A DNA stretch of 58,042 nt, from assembly GCA_002686085.1 (NCBI GenBank), contig NZAC01000064.1:1-58042 (forward strand), given 5' to 3'. The DNA is from Roseibacillus sp. GTDB taxonomy: Bacteria > Verrucomicrobiota > Verrucomicrobiia > Verrucomicrobiales > Akkermansiaceae. The notes under the pieces were generated by a model. The model made no database searches and had not been told where the DNA came from. It saw only the letters and a list, made by a program, of their open reading frames with translations. The position numbers were made by a program, and so were the translations under genes. The stretch's first letter is position 1, and each line of letters starts with the position of its first letter. Shown here piece after piece: positions 6,686 through 17,469 of the stretch.

Positions 6686-9600
6686 ATGTGCCGCTTCCCA
6701 TCATCTCTCTGGACCCTAATTCTCCTCGGAACAGCCTGTATCTTGGCGCAGGCAGCAAATGAGCTTCATGTCGCCCCCCCTCCCCTTGGGAACGACTCCA
6801 ACCCCGGAACCCTCTCCCAACCCTTCGCGACCATCGCCCACGCAGAACTCCAGACTCAGGCAGGCGATACCGTACTTCTTCACGAGGGTGTCTACCGCGA
6901 ATCTGTCAGGTTCCGGCGGAGCGGAACTCCGCATGCCCCGATTCGCTACCAGCCCTACCACGCGGGCCAGAACCCAGCCGAGGTCTGTATTTCTGCCTTC
7001 ACCATCATTGAACCGGGTATCAACGGCGCAGGAATTTGGGAACGACACGATGGGCCAATTTTCAAAATCCAACTCACCCCGGAGTATGGCCTCGGCCTTG
7101 GGAAATCCTGTGTCCTGATCGACGGGGCGCCACAGAAGATCGCCCGCTGGCCTGATGCTCCCATGGCCTTTGACTTTAATTGGGAGGGCATGGCCTCTCC
7201 TCAGCGTGCCACCCACGATCCCTCTTCCGCCGGGCCGGAGCCTCCCTACGAGGGCACTTTTTTTACCGCAACCTACGAGGATCGGGCTCTCCCACACGGC
7301 GCACGCAACAGTTGGCGAGGGGCCCGGATTGATACCAGCCCCGGAGGGGGAGTATTTCGTGACACTGGCATCGTCACTCAGTCCGCTGAGGGTTCCGTGA
7401 CTTTTCGCTACCGCCCCTTTCGTAAACCTGGTGCTTACGCTGCAAAAGCAGATCCCTATTTTCTCTGGAACCACCTCAATGCCCTCGATCAAGAGGGAGA
7501 ATATTTCTTCGATATCGAGGGAGTCAGCGGACCAGCCTACACCCTCTATCTTTTCCCTCCCGGCAATATCTCTCCAGACCAAACCACTGTCGAGATCAAG
7601 AGCCGGGAGTATGGATTTGATATGAATTGGACGAGTCACATCCATTTGACGCAGCTCAATTTTATTGGAGGAGGAATCGAATGTCCTGTTTCCAGCTCCT
7701 TCATCGTCATGGACGACCTTCATCTTCGCTACTGCGGATCCGGTCTTGATGCGCTGCAAACCGGACGAGCGGCAGTCTGGCTGAAGGGCGACGGACACAG
7801 ACTACTCAACAGCCAGGTCGAATATTCCTACGGAGGAGGAGCCATCACACTGGGCACAAATACCGAAATCGCGAACAACGTCATTCGAGACTGCATGCTC
7901 TACGGAATAGCTTCTTTTGATAGCTCCGACATTCACGCTCACCACAATACCATTTTCGGAAATCAGGGAGTAAACATCCACATGTATTCTCCTCGCGGCA
8001 GATTTAATTACAACCACTGCTATCACGCCGGCATGCGAGTCACGGACTCGGCGAGTATGAACTCGAATTACAACGGGGACTTGCAGGGAATGGAGATTGC
8101 CTACAACTGGGTGCATAGCAATGTAGCACGATTCAATCTGACTAGAACGGAGGAGAACGGAGCGAGCCGGCCAGTCTGGGGAGGAGGCCGAGGCATCCGG
8201 ATGGATACCAGTCCCTCGAATGTCTTCATTCATCACAACCTCATCTGGGGCATTTCCGCACCGAATCTCAGCTTAACCTTATGGGCTCTGGACCCGAACC
8301 AGATCAATTACCGGAACTCTATGCAGCGAGTGTACAACAATACCATCGACGGGCAGATCCATATCGCCAATCGCGGTAGCATCGGCGGCATCGATATTCG
8401 CAACAATATCTGTAGCGAAGTACGAGAATTTGGTGCGGAAATAGATCCGCACATCGTTCGGAACAACTTTATGACCATCGGGAAATTTGAATCGCGATGG
8501 CCCGGCAATACCGCCGACAACTCCCTCTTCAAATCGGCCACCACCGGGAATTTTGAACTCCATGGGGACGCTGCTGCCATCGATGCCGGAGAGCACATTT
8601 CCGGTATCACTACCAACTATGCTGGAGAGGCTCCAGACGTGGGAGCCCTCGAGCATGACGGCTCCTCCAACCCTCACTGGAGCGCAGGTGCCCTGCTCCG
8701 TCCCAAAGATGCCAGAGCGCTACGATTTTCCCTGCTCGTGAAACCAAATAGTGAGCGCTATCTGGTTGTTTCGGGAATGCCTGAGGGAAGAATTCCAGCC
8801 AGAGAATTCACCATCCGCCTTGGCCCAGCCGTTCTTCAGGACCATCGCCTGATTTACTCGACCAAAACCCATCACGCCGAGGCCTACTTCAAGATTGAAG
8901 CAGAGGACCTCTCGGGAAACATTCCGGTTAATTTTTCCCTCGATGGAGAAGCCTTTCAAAATAATGGCGAGGTAATGGACCTGCAGGGTTCCTCTCTGTC
9001 CATCAACGACGTGGACGTTGAAACCACCACCCCTTCAGGGGGCACGATGCATACGATTTCAGGCCGAGGATTTGGCTCAACCGGGTGGACGCTCCCCCTG
9101 AAGATGGAAAACACCACCGGCGAGGACCTGAACCATGCGCCCGTACCCGTCATCTTCAACACCAGAGAACACATCGAGACAGGCCGAATGAGCCCTGACT
9201 GCTCTGATCTTCGAGTCCTGCACTGGGAAACTGGAAGAGAACTTAAATACTGGATTGAGTCCGGTAGAAATTCCGAAGCGACGCTCCTCTGGGTAAAATA
9301 CGGAGATGACTCCCCCCTGATGAATCGATTCAGTCACCTTGATGAATCCGGCTACTACTTATCATTTGGGGAATCTGGCCGAGAATCCGCCACTGACCCC
9401 GCCATCGTGTATGACTACTTTCCTGAGTTACTTGATGAGGGTCTGAAAGTGTGGATCTCAGCAAACCGTCTGGCAGAAACCCACCAGGATGGTGACTCGA
9501 TAAGCTCGTGGGACAATATTGCTTCCCCGAATTCCCTGACTCAGGCGGATCCCTCGGCGACACCCACCCTGATATTCAATCAACTCAATCAGCTTCCTGC

Positions 9601-10669
9601 TGCCAACTTCAACGGCTCCGCTTACCTGCAAATCAATGGATTTCCTCAGCAGGTATCTGAAGGATTGACGGTCTTTTCTGTCATCAAATCTGACCCCGGC
9701 CACGACCCTCAAGGACGGCTGATCAGTATTGGAAACGGCGACCGAGAAACAGACAATGTGAGGCAGGGCGGAGAACGTGGGTGGAGGGTATTTGGAGTCA
9801 AGAGAGCCTATAGTGATAACATCACAGCTATTGGATCGGGTCGGCGGTTCGCGGGCCATTCTCACTACATGACCGCTGACGTCGCGGAACTCCTCGTATT
9901 CGCCAATCTGCAGAGTAACTCGACAGGAGTGGGAATGGATCGAATCCGTAAATACCTCGAGAGAAAATATGCCATAGGCAATACCGCCCGGGGCGTAGTG
10001 GAAACTAACCGTCTGCAAGACCCAACTCGATTTTATCTCGGGGGCCAACTGATTGAATCGGTGACTATTCTGGACGATCAAACCGCTACCTTTATCTCTC
10101 CTTTCTTACCGCCCTCCGGAAATCATGGTGATTTGGCTCCTTCAGATCTGAGTACACTCCCGATTGGGCCCGTTTCTCTGGCTCTTACAGCCGAAAGAAA
10201 CGGCGAGACAGCTCGTGCCGGGCAGCCTCTTACTTACTCCCTCCCAGCCTACGACCAATGGGCACGCGACAACCTGCCTCCGGAAAGGCGAGGCAGTCTC
10301 GAGGACTCTGATGGAGACGGAATTGTCAATCTGCTGGAATTCGCCACCTCTTCGAACGCCTTGGAGCCCACAGTTGGCCCTCTGTTCTCGATTTCATCCC
10401 CCGAAGCCGCCGCCCCTTACATGGAATTCAATCGGAATATCAACGCTACAGACGTTATCCTGTCCGTTGAATATTCTTCGAATCTCCGCGATTGGACCAT
10501 CGTTCCTGAGCATAGCCCGGACTTGTCCGTGATTCCTCTATCCCCACCTAATGACAGCAGCCTACTAAAGATACGATACTCCCCGAGCGCTCGCTCTCCA
10601 GAAATTTACTACCGACTGCGTGCGACAAAAATTCCCATTGCAGATCCCCCGCCTAGGGATGCAAATTAG
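6686..10669 (+). CDS. Large secreted right-handed beta-helix protein with DUF2341 and LamG-like domains
   Basis: A 1327-residue exported protein with a signal peptide (about 1-24, ending LAQAAN). Residues 30-90 resemble the DUF1565/beta-helix entry segment (DSNPGTLSQPFATI, then GDTVLLHEGVYRES). About 320-650 is a run of short N-rich turns (EIANNVIRD, NTIFGNQG, FIHHNLIWG, VYNNTIDG) typical of a parallel beta-helix as in polysaccharide lyases. About 800-890 resembles DUF2341, about 910-1095 a concanavalin/LamG-like fold, and DSDGDGIVNLLEF near 1206 a calcium-binding tail. It ends with a YYRLR segment also seen in the following sulfatase. A role in binding or cleaving polysaccharide is likely; no catalytic residues can be assigned. 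Confidence 0.75.
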   Translation: MCRFPSSLWTLILLGTACILAQAANELHVAPPPLGNDSNPGTLSQPFATIAHAELQTQAGDTVLLHEGVYRESVRFRRSGTPHAPIRYQPYHAGQNPAEVCISAFTIIEPGINGAGIWERHDGPIFKIQLTPEYGLGLGKSCVLIDGAPQKIARWPDAPMAFDFNWEGMASPQRATHDPSSAGPEPPYEGTFFTATYEDRALPHGARNSWRGARIDTSPGGGVFRDTGIVTQSAEGSVTFRYRPFRKPGAYAAKADPYFLWNHLNALDQEGEYFFDIEGVSGPAYTLYLFPPGNISPDQTTVEIKSREYGFDMNWTSHIHLTQLNFIGGGIECPVSSSFIVMDDLHLRYCGSGLDALQTGRAAVWLKGDGHRLLNSQVEYSYGGGAITLGTNTEIANNVIRDCMLYGIASFDSSDIHAHHNTIFGNQGVNIHMYSPRGRFNYNHCYHAGMRVTDSASMNSNYNGDLQGMEIAYNWVHSNVARFNLTRTEENGASRPVWGGGRGIRMDTSPSNVFIHHNLIWGISAPNLSLTLWALDPNQINYRNSMQRVYNNTIDGQIHIANRGSIGGIDIRNNICSEVREFGAEIDPHIVRNNFMTIGKFESRWPGNTADNSLFKSATTGNFELHGDAAAIDAGEHISGITTNYAGEAPDVGALEHDGSSNPHWSAGALLRPKDARALRFSLLVKPNSERYLVVSGMPEGRIPAREFTIRLGPAVLQDHRLIYSTKTHHAEAYFKIEAEDLSGNIPVNFSLDGEAFQNNGEVMDLQGSSLSINDVDVETTTPSGGTMHTISGRGFGSTGWTLPLKMENTTGEDLNHAPVPVIFNTREHIETGRMSPDCSDLRVLHWETGRELKYWIESGRNSEATLLWVKYGDDSPLMNRFSHLDESGYYLSFGESGRESATDPAIVYDYFPELLDEGLKVWISANRLAETHQDGDSISSWDNIASPNSLTQADPSATPTLIFNQLNQLPAANFNGSAYLQINGFPQQVSEGLTVFSVIKSDPGHDPQGRLISIGNGDRETDNVRQGGERGWRVFGVKRAYSDNITAIGSGRRFAGHSHYMTADVAELLVFANLQSNSTGVGMDRIRKYLERKYAIGNTARGVVETNRLQDPTRFYLGGQLIESVTILDDQTATFISPFLPPSGNHGDLAPSDLSTLPIGPVSLALTAERNGETARAGQPLTYSLPAYDQWARDNLPPERRGSLEDSDGDGIVNLLEFATSSNALEPTVGPLFSISSPEAAAPYMEFNRNINATDVILSVEYSSNLRDWTIVPEHSPDLSVIPLSPPNDSSLLKIRYSPSARSPEIYYRLRATKIPIADPPPRDAN

Positions 10670-10675
10670 GAACTG

Positions 10676-12487
10676 ATGATAAGTTCCGGAATGAGGAGTC
10701 GCCGCATCCAAGCTCTTCTCGGGGTGGGATTTCTTCTAAGCCCTCTATCAGCCCTCGCTGAAGAACCCTACAATGTCCTGCTTATTATTGCGGATGATTT
10801 GAATAGTCGCATCGCGCCGTTGGGAGACCCGCAGGCGGTCACCCCTCACCTGACCAGACTGGCTCAGCGCTCGGTGACTTACCGGAATTGTGTGAGCCAA
10901 TACCCATTCTGTGCCCCTTCCAGAGGGTCCTTCCTTACCGGCCTCCACCCATGGCACCTGGGCATCCACGCCGCCGGTGGTAACCAGGCCAACGGAGAAA
11001 ATATTGTGCCAGGGAGAATGCGGATGTCCCAATTCTTCCAGTCCCAAGGCTATTGGACTGGCAGCTACGGTAAAGTTGAGCACTACGAACGTGCCGAACG
11101 ATGGGATGAGCTCATTCCCCGCGCTCTCGCCGTAGATGGCACCCTCCAATCCGTTCAGGATTTCAGCGCCCACAAGGGTATCAGCGGTAACACCAACTTC
11201 CTGATTTATGAGGACGGGGAGCCAGAAAATTTTATGGACGGGCTGACAGCCACCAACGCCCTTACCGCCATGGAAAAATGCCTGGCCAGGGACCAGAGAT
11301 TCTTTGTCGCGGCGGGTTTCTATATGCCGCACACCCCTTGGATTGTGCCCGCCAGCATTGCAGATCTCCATGATCCAGCGAACTTCGTTCTACCGGAATC
11401 CCCTCCGGGCTCCTACGACAACGCTTACTGGCCACCTTACGCCTATACCTACGGCAAAGCGAGTGACACCAGGCCCTACCTTACGGAGGACGAACTTCGC
11501 TCCCTGTTTCACGCCTACTACAGTGCAGTCACGTTGATGGATTATAATCTGGGGCGCCTGCTCGATTTTGCAAATTCACACAATCTCTGGGACAACACGG
11601 TAATTGCTTTCATCAGCGATAACGGATTTAGCCTGATGGAGCATCAACACCTCTACTCGAAAAGGAACTACTCCCGTGAATCCATCCACGTCCCGATGAT
11701 GATTCACCATCCGGCAATGACGTCCGAAGGCCGCTTCTGCGATCGCCAGGTAGGACTGGTTGACCTTATGCCAACCCTCATCGAGCTAGCCGGAATTGAG
11801 CCTTACCCGAAGCATCTGGACGGCCGATCTCTTGCGCCGCTGCAGGCAGACCCCGACAGGGAGTGGGAAACGCCTGCGCTCTCCTGTCTGACCTACCGAG
11901 ATAGCTCGAAACCAAGATTCCGGATCGGGCAGGTTGGTCCGTGGAAGCTGATCGAAGGGCCTTTCTCTCCCTCTTTGCGGAGAGTCATGAACCACCGTGA
12001 TGATCCCTTCGAGCATTTTGGAACATTCCCCAACGGGATCACCCCTCAGGCCCTTAGATCCCTCGAGACGGCCGTAGCGGAGATTCCCTTCATTGATAAC
12101 ATGTTTTACGTAGGTAAACCGGATCTGGGACAGACTGACAGAGACGGGGATGGATTACCTGATGAGACCGAAATTGACCTTCTCCCTCTTGGTTTTCACC
12201 CTTTCGAGGAAAGTAGCACAGAATTGAGGCGCCTCGTGAGTAGCGCCCTTGAAGTAGACCCAACTCCCGATGGATTTACCCTCACCTTTCCTGACTTTCG
12301 CGTTAACCCCGCGGAGTTTCGCGCGTGGCATACGTATCCACTCTCTCTCGAGAGGTCGTCCGACCTTTCGACGTGGGAAAATGTCCCTGAAAATTTCCAG
12401 CTAAATTCCTTGGGGGCTCTCCAGTGGCTGGAAAGGCCAGACCCTGTATCAGGCAAATCGTTTTACCGGCTGCGCATCGCTCCGTGA
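10676..12487 (+). CDS. Secreted sulfatase, type I (CxPxR)
   Basis: A 603-residue sulfatase that hydrolyses sulfate esters after conversion of Cys79 to formylglycine; the signature CAPSR is at 79-83. The metal-binding IIADD is at 37-41, SDNGF follows near 314, and a signal peptide covers about residues 1-28 (LSPLSALA). The overall pattern is closest to iduronate-2-sulfatase-like enzymes. After the catalytic part comes DRDGDGLPDE and a C-terminal segment (LERSSDLSTWENVPE... FYRLR) like that of the preceding protein. It starts 6 bases after the beta-helix gene with AGGA just upstream, so both are probably cotranscribed for handling a sulfated polysaccharide. Confidence 0.9.
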   Translation: MISSGMRSRRIQALLGVGFLLSPLSALAEEPYNVLLIIADDLNSRIAPLGDPQAVTPHLTRLAQRSVTYRNCVSQYPFCAPSRGSFLTGLHPWHLGIHAAGGNQANGENIVPGRMRMSQFFQSQGYWTGSYGKVEHYERAERWDELIPRALAVDGTLQSVQDFSAHKGISGNTNFLIYEDGEPENFMDGLTATNALTAMEKCLARDQRFFVAAGFYMPHTPWIVPASIADLHDPANFVLPESPPGSYDNAYWPPYAYTYGKASDTRPYLTEDELRSLFHAYYSAVTLMDYNLGRLLDFANSHNLWDNTVIAFISDNGFSLMEHQHLYSKRNYSRESIHVPMMIHHPAMTSEGRFCDRQVGLVDLMPTLIELAGIEPYPKHLDGRSLAPLQADPDREWETPALSCLTYRDSSKPRFRIGQVGPWKLIEGPFSPSLRRVMNHRDDPFEHFGTFPNGITPQALRSLETAVAEIPFIDNMFYVGKPDLGQTDRDGDGLPDETEIDLLPLGFHPFEESSTELRRLVSSALEVDPTPDGFTLTFPDFRVNPAEFRAWHTYPLSLERSSDLSTWENVPENFQLNSLGALQWLERPDPVSGKSFYRLRIAP

Positions 12488-12489
12488 TA

Positions 12490-15400
12490 CTAATCCACCC
12501 ACCGGCCAAGCGCTGCAGACAGGGCCTCGGATTTCTGAACTCGGAACTGCTCTCCACACTCAACCGTAGCCCTCTTCCCCGTCCCGCTCTGGAAATGGAG
12601 GAGAACCGGTGTTTTCCCTGGATGAGAGGCTAGCACTTCTTCGATTTTTCTGAGGTCTTCGACTCGGCTGCGCGAAACCCACAGTGAGAGCTCTAGTGGA
12701 CCTCCCCCATTACTACCGTTCTGGTTCGAGCGTAGCTTCAACTCCTTGAGCCCACTTCCCATGATTTTCCGACTCTCGGTTCTGTCATCAATCGAGATCT
12801 CACCCTTCAAGGCGATGACAGCCCCTTCCTCGAGAATACCCGCATCTCGTGCCGGGGTATAAGACTCCCCCCAGCAGAGCACTTCCTGACTCCCCGTAAA
12901 ATCCTCAATCACGAGTATCCCAAATGGCTTCCCCTTTCGGGTAAGCCGTTGATCAATTTTCCGGATCATCCCGGCAAATGGGAAACGGGCACGCCGGTCG
13001 CCAATGTCGAGGTCATCGAGCAAGCCTAACTTGCAGAAGCGGTCTGAATCCAGGAGGCTACGGTATTTATCCAGCGGATGTCCGGTGACATAGTAACCCA
13101 GCAATTCCTTCTCTTTCTCAAGACGCTCATCCTTTGGCCATTCAGGGATTTGCTTTCTCGCTGCAGGCGCAGCCAGCTCCTCGTCAGCAAACAACGCAAC
13201 TTGGCCACTTTCCCGGTCACGCTGGGCAGCACTGGCAGCAGCAGTGACCTCCTCGACCCGGGCATGCATACCTGCCCTTGTTTCACCGGTCCAGTCCATC
13301 GCCCCCGAGAGCACCAGATTCTCCAGAATCCGCTTGTTCACGACCTTGGAATCCTGACGGTTCGTAAAATCATCCATGGTAGAGAACCTCCCGTTCAACT
13401 CCCGTTCGGCGATGGCCTGCGCCATGGCGCCTTCTCCCACGTTCTTAATTGCCGCAAGCCCATACCGAATCGCCATTTTCCCACTGGATAGTTGCTCCGG
13501 AGCGAACCGTAACTGGGACCGATTCAAGTCCGGCGGAAGGATCTCAATATCCATCCGGTGACACTCCGAGACAAAAACGCCTATCTTGTCGGTGTTGCTA
13601 AACTCGTTGGAGAGGAGAGCCGCCATGAACTCGACAGGGAAGTTCGCCTTGAGATACGCCGTCCAGTAGGAGATGTGGGCATAGCAGGCCGAGTGCGACT
13701 TATTGAATCCATACCCGGCAAAGCTCGCAATCTTATCGAAGATCCGGTTAGCCAGAACAGAGTCGATATCATTCTCCGCCTTACACCCCTCAACAAAGGT
13801 GACCCGCTGCTTGTCCATTTCGGACTGCTTTTTCTTACCCATCGCCCGCCGAAGGATATCCGCACCCCCAAGAGTGTAGCCGGCCAGCAGCTTTGCTGCA
13901 TTCTGAACCTGCTCCTGATAAATCATGACCCCGTAGGTATCTCCACAAATCTGCTCCAGCATAGGGTGCTCATAGGCCACCTCCTTGCGCCCCTCCTTGA
14001 CCTCAATCATCTCGTCAATGAACTGCATGGCGCCTGGGCGATAGAGCGCGAGAAGATCCGTGATATCATCGATTCGGCGGATACCGTAACGCTTGCAGGT
14101 CTCTGTCATTCCACCTGACTCCAGCTGAAAAACCCCCATGGTCTCCCCGTTGTTTAGCAGGTCAAAGGTGGGCTGATCATCAAGCGGAACCCGGTGAATC
14201 TCAAAGTCTGGAATTGCGCTCCGGATGAACTCTGAGGCCTCCTGAATTACGGTCAGGTTCTTGAGCCCTAGAAAATCCATCTTCAGAAGGCCCACCTCCG
14301 TAATGGCACCCATATCATACTGGGTAACCACCTCTCCTTCATTACCTCGACTGAGAGGAACATGCTCATCCAGAGGGCGGTCCCCAATCACCACTCCGGC
14401 GGCATGAACTCCGGTATTTCTTGTTAAACCCTCCAGCTTGGTGGCGTAACCCCAGAGCTCACGATAACTGGCATTACCCTCGATTGTTTGGCGGAGCTCC
14501 GCCTTGCTATCGTATTCCTCTTTGAGTTTTACCCCGGGGCGTGCCTCGATCATCTTGGCGATCATATCGGCTTCGCCGTAGCTCACTCCCATGACCCGCG
14601 CGACGTCTCGAATCACACTTTTCGCACCCAGAGTTCCGTAGGTGATAATGTGAGACACACAACGGTCACCGTATTTGCGCCTCACATAATCTATGACCTC
14701 AGGGCGCCGCGTTTGACAAAAATCAATATCAACGTCGGGGGGGCTGACTCGCTCCGGATTTAAAAACCGCTCAAACAGCAGACCAAAGCGCATCGGACAG
14801 ATGTCTGTAATTCCTAGCGTATAAGCCACCAGAGAACCGGCTGCCGATCCTCGTCCCGGGCCAACTGGAATCCCGTTTTCCTTGGCCCAGTTGATGAAGT
14901 CTGCAGTGATCAGGAAATAGCTGCTGAACCCAAGGTCGCTGATAGTTCTGATCTCGTAATCCAGTCGCTTCCTCAGCTCTTCATCTTTGCTCGCCTTTTC
15001 TTTGCCGTAGCGCATTTCAAGGCCGGCAAAACACTGCTCGCGAATATAGTCGTCACGACACATGCCGCCGGGCGCTTCGAAATTTGGATACTTCTCTGAG
15101 CTTGTAGCATCAAGGCTGAGGGTCACATTACAGCGCTCCGCGATCTCCAGAGTATTGTCACAAGCGTCAGGGACGTCTGCAAAGACCTCGCGCATCTCCT
15201 CCGCGGTCTTGAAATACACCTCTGGGGGATACCGCATTCGCTTCTCGTCAAAGACCAGCTTCCCAGTCCCAATACAGATCATTACGTCATGAGCGTCATG
15301 GTCGTCACGAGATAGGAAATGCACGTCGTTGGCGGCAACGAGTTTGAGCCCGAGTTCCCGTGCCAGCGCAATCAACTGGGGCTTTACCTCAAGCTGCATC

Positions 15401-15951
15401 TCCAATCCGTGGTCATGAAGCTCCACGTAAAGGTTGTCGCGCCCGAAAATGTCGCATAGCTCCTCAAGTGTTTCGCGCGCCTGGAGAGGCTGTTTCTGCA
15501 AGAGCCACTCGTTCACCGGCCCTGCGATGCACCCACTGAGGCAGATGATTCCTTCCGCATGCTCGCGCAGAAGCGGGAGGTCCACCCGGGGTTTCCCATA
15601 GTAAGAGCCATCCAAGTGTCCCTTACTGACAAGCTGAACCAGGTTCTCCCAGCCCGTATTGTTTTCCGCGAGAAGAGTCAGGTGGGTTGCTCGCTTGCGA
15701 CCCGGGATTTCCTGCCGGTGCGCCATCGACTCTGGGGCTAGATAAATCTCACAACCCAGAATCGGTTTGACTCCCTCTTTGCGTGCAGCTTCGTAAAATT
15801 CGATAGCCCCGTAGAGGTTGCCATGGTCGGTCATCGCAACCGCCGGCATCCCCAGCTCTGCGGCCCTTGCTGCCGCCTCTTTGCAACGCACCGCGCCATC
15901 AAGAGTCGAATACTCCGTGTGGAGGTGAAGATGAACAAAAGAGGCGGCCAT
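12490..15951 (-). CDS. dnaE: DNA polymerase III subunit alpha
   Basis: The replicative polymerase catalytic subunit, 1153 residues, the normal DnaE1 length. The N-terminal PHP domain starts FVHLHLHTEYSTLDGA; the catalytic DVDIDF motif is near 406-411; helix-hairpin-helix and OB-fold regions follow in the last 400 residues (OB-fold about 985-1065). It is a single gene with its own promoter region presumably in 15952-16094. Its stop lies only 2 bases from the convergent sulfatase stop, so the two transcripts must overlap at their ends. Confidence 0.97.
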   Translation of the reverse strand: MAASFVHLHLHTEYSTLDGAVRCKEAAARAAELGMPAVAMTDHGNLYGAIEFYEAARKEGVKPILGCEIYLAPESMAHRQEIPGRKRATHLTLLAENNTGWENLVQLVSKGHLDGSYYGKPRVDLPLLREHAEGIICLSGCIAGPVNEWLLQKQPLQARETLEELCDIFGRDNLYVELHDHGLEMQLEVKPQLIALARELGLKLVAANDVHFLSRDDHDAHDVMICIGTGKLVFDEKRMRYPPEVYFKTAEEMREVFADVPDACDNTLEIAERCNVTLSLDATSSEKYPNFEAPGGMCRDDYIREQCFAGLEMRYGKEKASKDEELRKRLDYEIRTISDLGFSSYFLITADFINWAKENGIPVGPGRGSAAGSLVAYTLGITDICPMRFGLLFERFLNPERVSPPDVDIDFCQTRRPEVIDYVRRKYGDRCVSHIITYGTLGAKSVIRDVARVMGVSYGEADMIAKMIEARPGVKLKEEYDSKAELRQTIEGNASYRELWGYATKLEGLTRNTGVHAAGVVIGDRPLDEHVPLSRGNEGEVVTQYDMGAITEVGLLKMDFLGLKNLTVIQEASEFIRSAIPDFEIHRVPLDDQPTFDLLNNGETMGVFQLESGGMTETCKRYGIRRIDDITDLLALYRPGAMQFIDEMIEVKEGRKEVAYEHPMLEQICGDTYGVMIYQEQVQNAAKLLAGYTLGGADILRRAMGKKKQSEMDKQRVTFVEGCKAENDIDSVLANRIFDKIASFAGYGFNKSHSACYAHISYWTAYLKANFPVEFMAALLSNEFSNTDKIGVFVSECHRMDIEILPPDLNRSQLRFAPEQLSSGKMAIRYGLAAIKNVGEGAMAQAIAERELNGRFSTMDDFTNRQDSKVVNKRILENLVLSGAMDWTGETRAGMHARVEEVTAAASAAQRDRESGQVALFADEELAAPAARKQIPEWPKDERLEKEKELLGYYVTGHPLDKYRSLLDSDRFCKLGLLDDLDIGDRRARFPFAGMIRKIDQRLTRKGKPFGILVIEDFTGSQEVLCWGESYTPARDAGILEEGAVIALKGEISIDDRTESRKIMGSGLKELKLRSNQNGSNGGGPLELSLWVSRSRVEDLRKIEEVLASHPGKTPVLLHFQSGTGKRATVECGEQFRVQKSEALSAALGRWVD

Positions 15952-16094
15952 AGCAATTCCGGCCGGGACAGCATAGGCCCACCCGCGATCCCCGCAACGC
16001 CGAAGCGGGCCGGCTTTCTCATTTCGTCAGGCGAACCCCGCAGGATCGTATTTTTCGCTGGCGCTTCCGCCAAACCAGCCCTTCCTTGTAGATC

Positions 16095-16859
16095 ATGGCT
16101 TTTTTCATTTCGCGCCTTCTGGCCATACATCTGCTTCTTCAACTGATGGGTCCCTTAACTTTCGCGGACGAGGAAAACGGACCTCCGGCAGAGGAGAAAG
16201 CGGAAGATGCACCCAAAAAAGCTCCCGATCTATCCGAATTTAGGACCTTCACCTCCGCGAAAGGTAACAAAACCCTGCAGCTCAAGGTTGTCGCTCGCAT
16301 CGACGATGAGACCTACAAGGTTCAGAATCCCGAAGGAAGGATCTTCAACATCAAGACCAGCAATCTCAGTCGGTCCGACCAGCTCTTTCTCGATTTCTGG
16401 GAACCCGACTCCATTCTTAATCTGAAGAAGGCCGAGCTCCCTGACGTCCTTGACCAGATGGGCTACAGTGCTCTGGACATGACCGTTGTCGAAAGCACCT
16501 TCTTTGTGACAGCTACCGTTGATGGGAAGACCGGGAAGTTCCTACTCGATCCCAGTCGGGGATGGTCGACTTTCGACCCTGCTGCCGCGAAGGAAATCGG
16601 AATGACCCTCACTCAGGGTCGCATCAACTTTACTGACAATACCGGTAAAAGCAGCCGGTCACAGCGGGGCGCGGTCAAGGAATTCAAAGCTGGGATGGTC
16701 TCCGTTAACTCACATGAATTCGAGGTAATCGAGGTCGCTAAAATGTTCCGAGCTGTTCCCGCCAACACGATCGGCGCTATCGGTGGGGACATGCTCAAAA
16801 AGCTCAACGCCCTTGTTGATTTCGGGGGCAAACGACTCTTCGTGCGCACAAATCAGTAG
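16095..16859 (+). CDS. Secreted SHD1-like / retropepsin-fold protein
   Basis: A 254-residue protein with a signal peptide (about 1-24, ending FADEE). Residues about 45-100 look like an SHD1 domain (FTSAKGNKTLQLKVVARIDD, then GRIFNIKTSNLS). The second half resembles retropepsin-like aspartic proteases: it keeps the late signature GAIGGDMLKKLNALVDF, but where a catalytic D-T/S-G should stand it has LLDPSRGWSTFD (about 151-162), so the active site seems altered. It may be a non-enzymatic fold or an unusual protease. The gene stands alone between dnaE (divergent) and glnB. Confidence 0.6.
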   Translation: MAFFISRLLAIHLLLQLMGPLTFADEENGPPAEEKAEDAPKKAPDLSEFRTFTSAKGNKTLQLKVVARIDDETYKVQNPEGRIFNIKTSNLSRSDQLFLDFWEPDSILNLKKAELPDVLDQMGYSALDMTVVESTFFVTATVDGKTGKFLLDPSRGWSTFDPAAAKEIGMTLTQGRINFTDNTGKSSRSQRGAVKEFKAGMVSVNSHEFEVIEVAKMFRAVPANTIGAIGGDMLKKLNALVDFGGKRLFVRTNQ

Positions 16860-17045
16860 TGGGCCAACACAGGGCCGGGAACTGCACACTGCGAGCGAAC
16901 TCCTCTGTCCCACTCTGCCCCTCGCACGAGAGCTCAGGATTTCGAGGGCGTTGGGAGGGTCCGACTCGCTATCTCGGCCATGTTTACAGCGAGACATTTC
17001 CTCGCTAAGGCCTCAGTTCAAACCTCCCTTGGCAGCTTCCACTAG

Positions 17046-17444
<399 letters not shown>

Positions 17445-17446
17445 CG

Positions 17447-17469
17447 TTCTGGGCAAGAAGCTCCCAGAA
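17447..17469 (+). terminator. Possible hairpin behind glnB
   Basis: TTCTGGG and CCCAGAA can pair over a 9-base loop just 3 bases after the glnB stop. There is no T-run after it, so it may be a transcript-stabilising hairpin rather than a true intrinsic terminator. Confidence 0.3.

Noticed and set aside
6716-7798. A 360-codon minus-strand frame inside the beta-helix gene
   Set aside because: It is antisense to a gene with a signal peptide and clear domains, has no family motif and no ribosome site.
16940-17040. A tRNA-like stretch (GGGAGG... GTTCAAA... CCTCCC) before glnB
   Set aside because: The T-stem and D-stem do not pair and no anticodon arm can be drawn.
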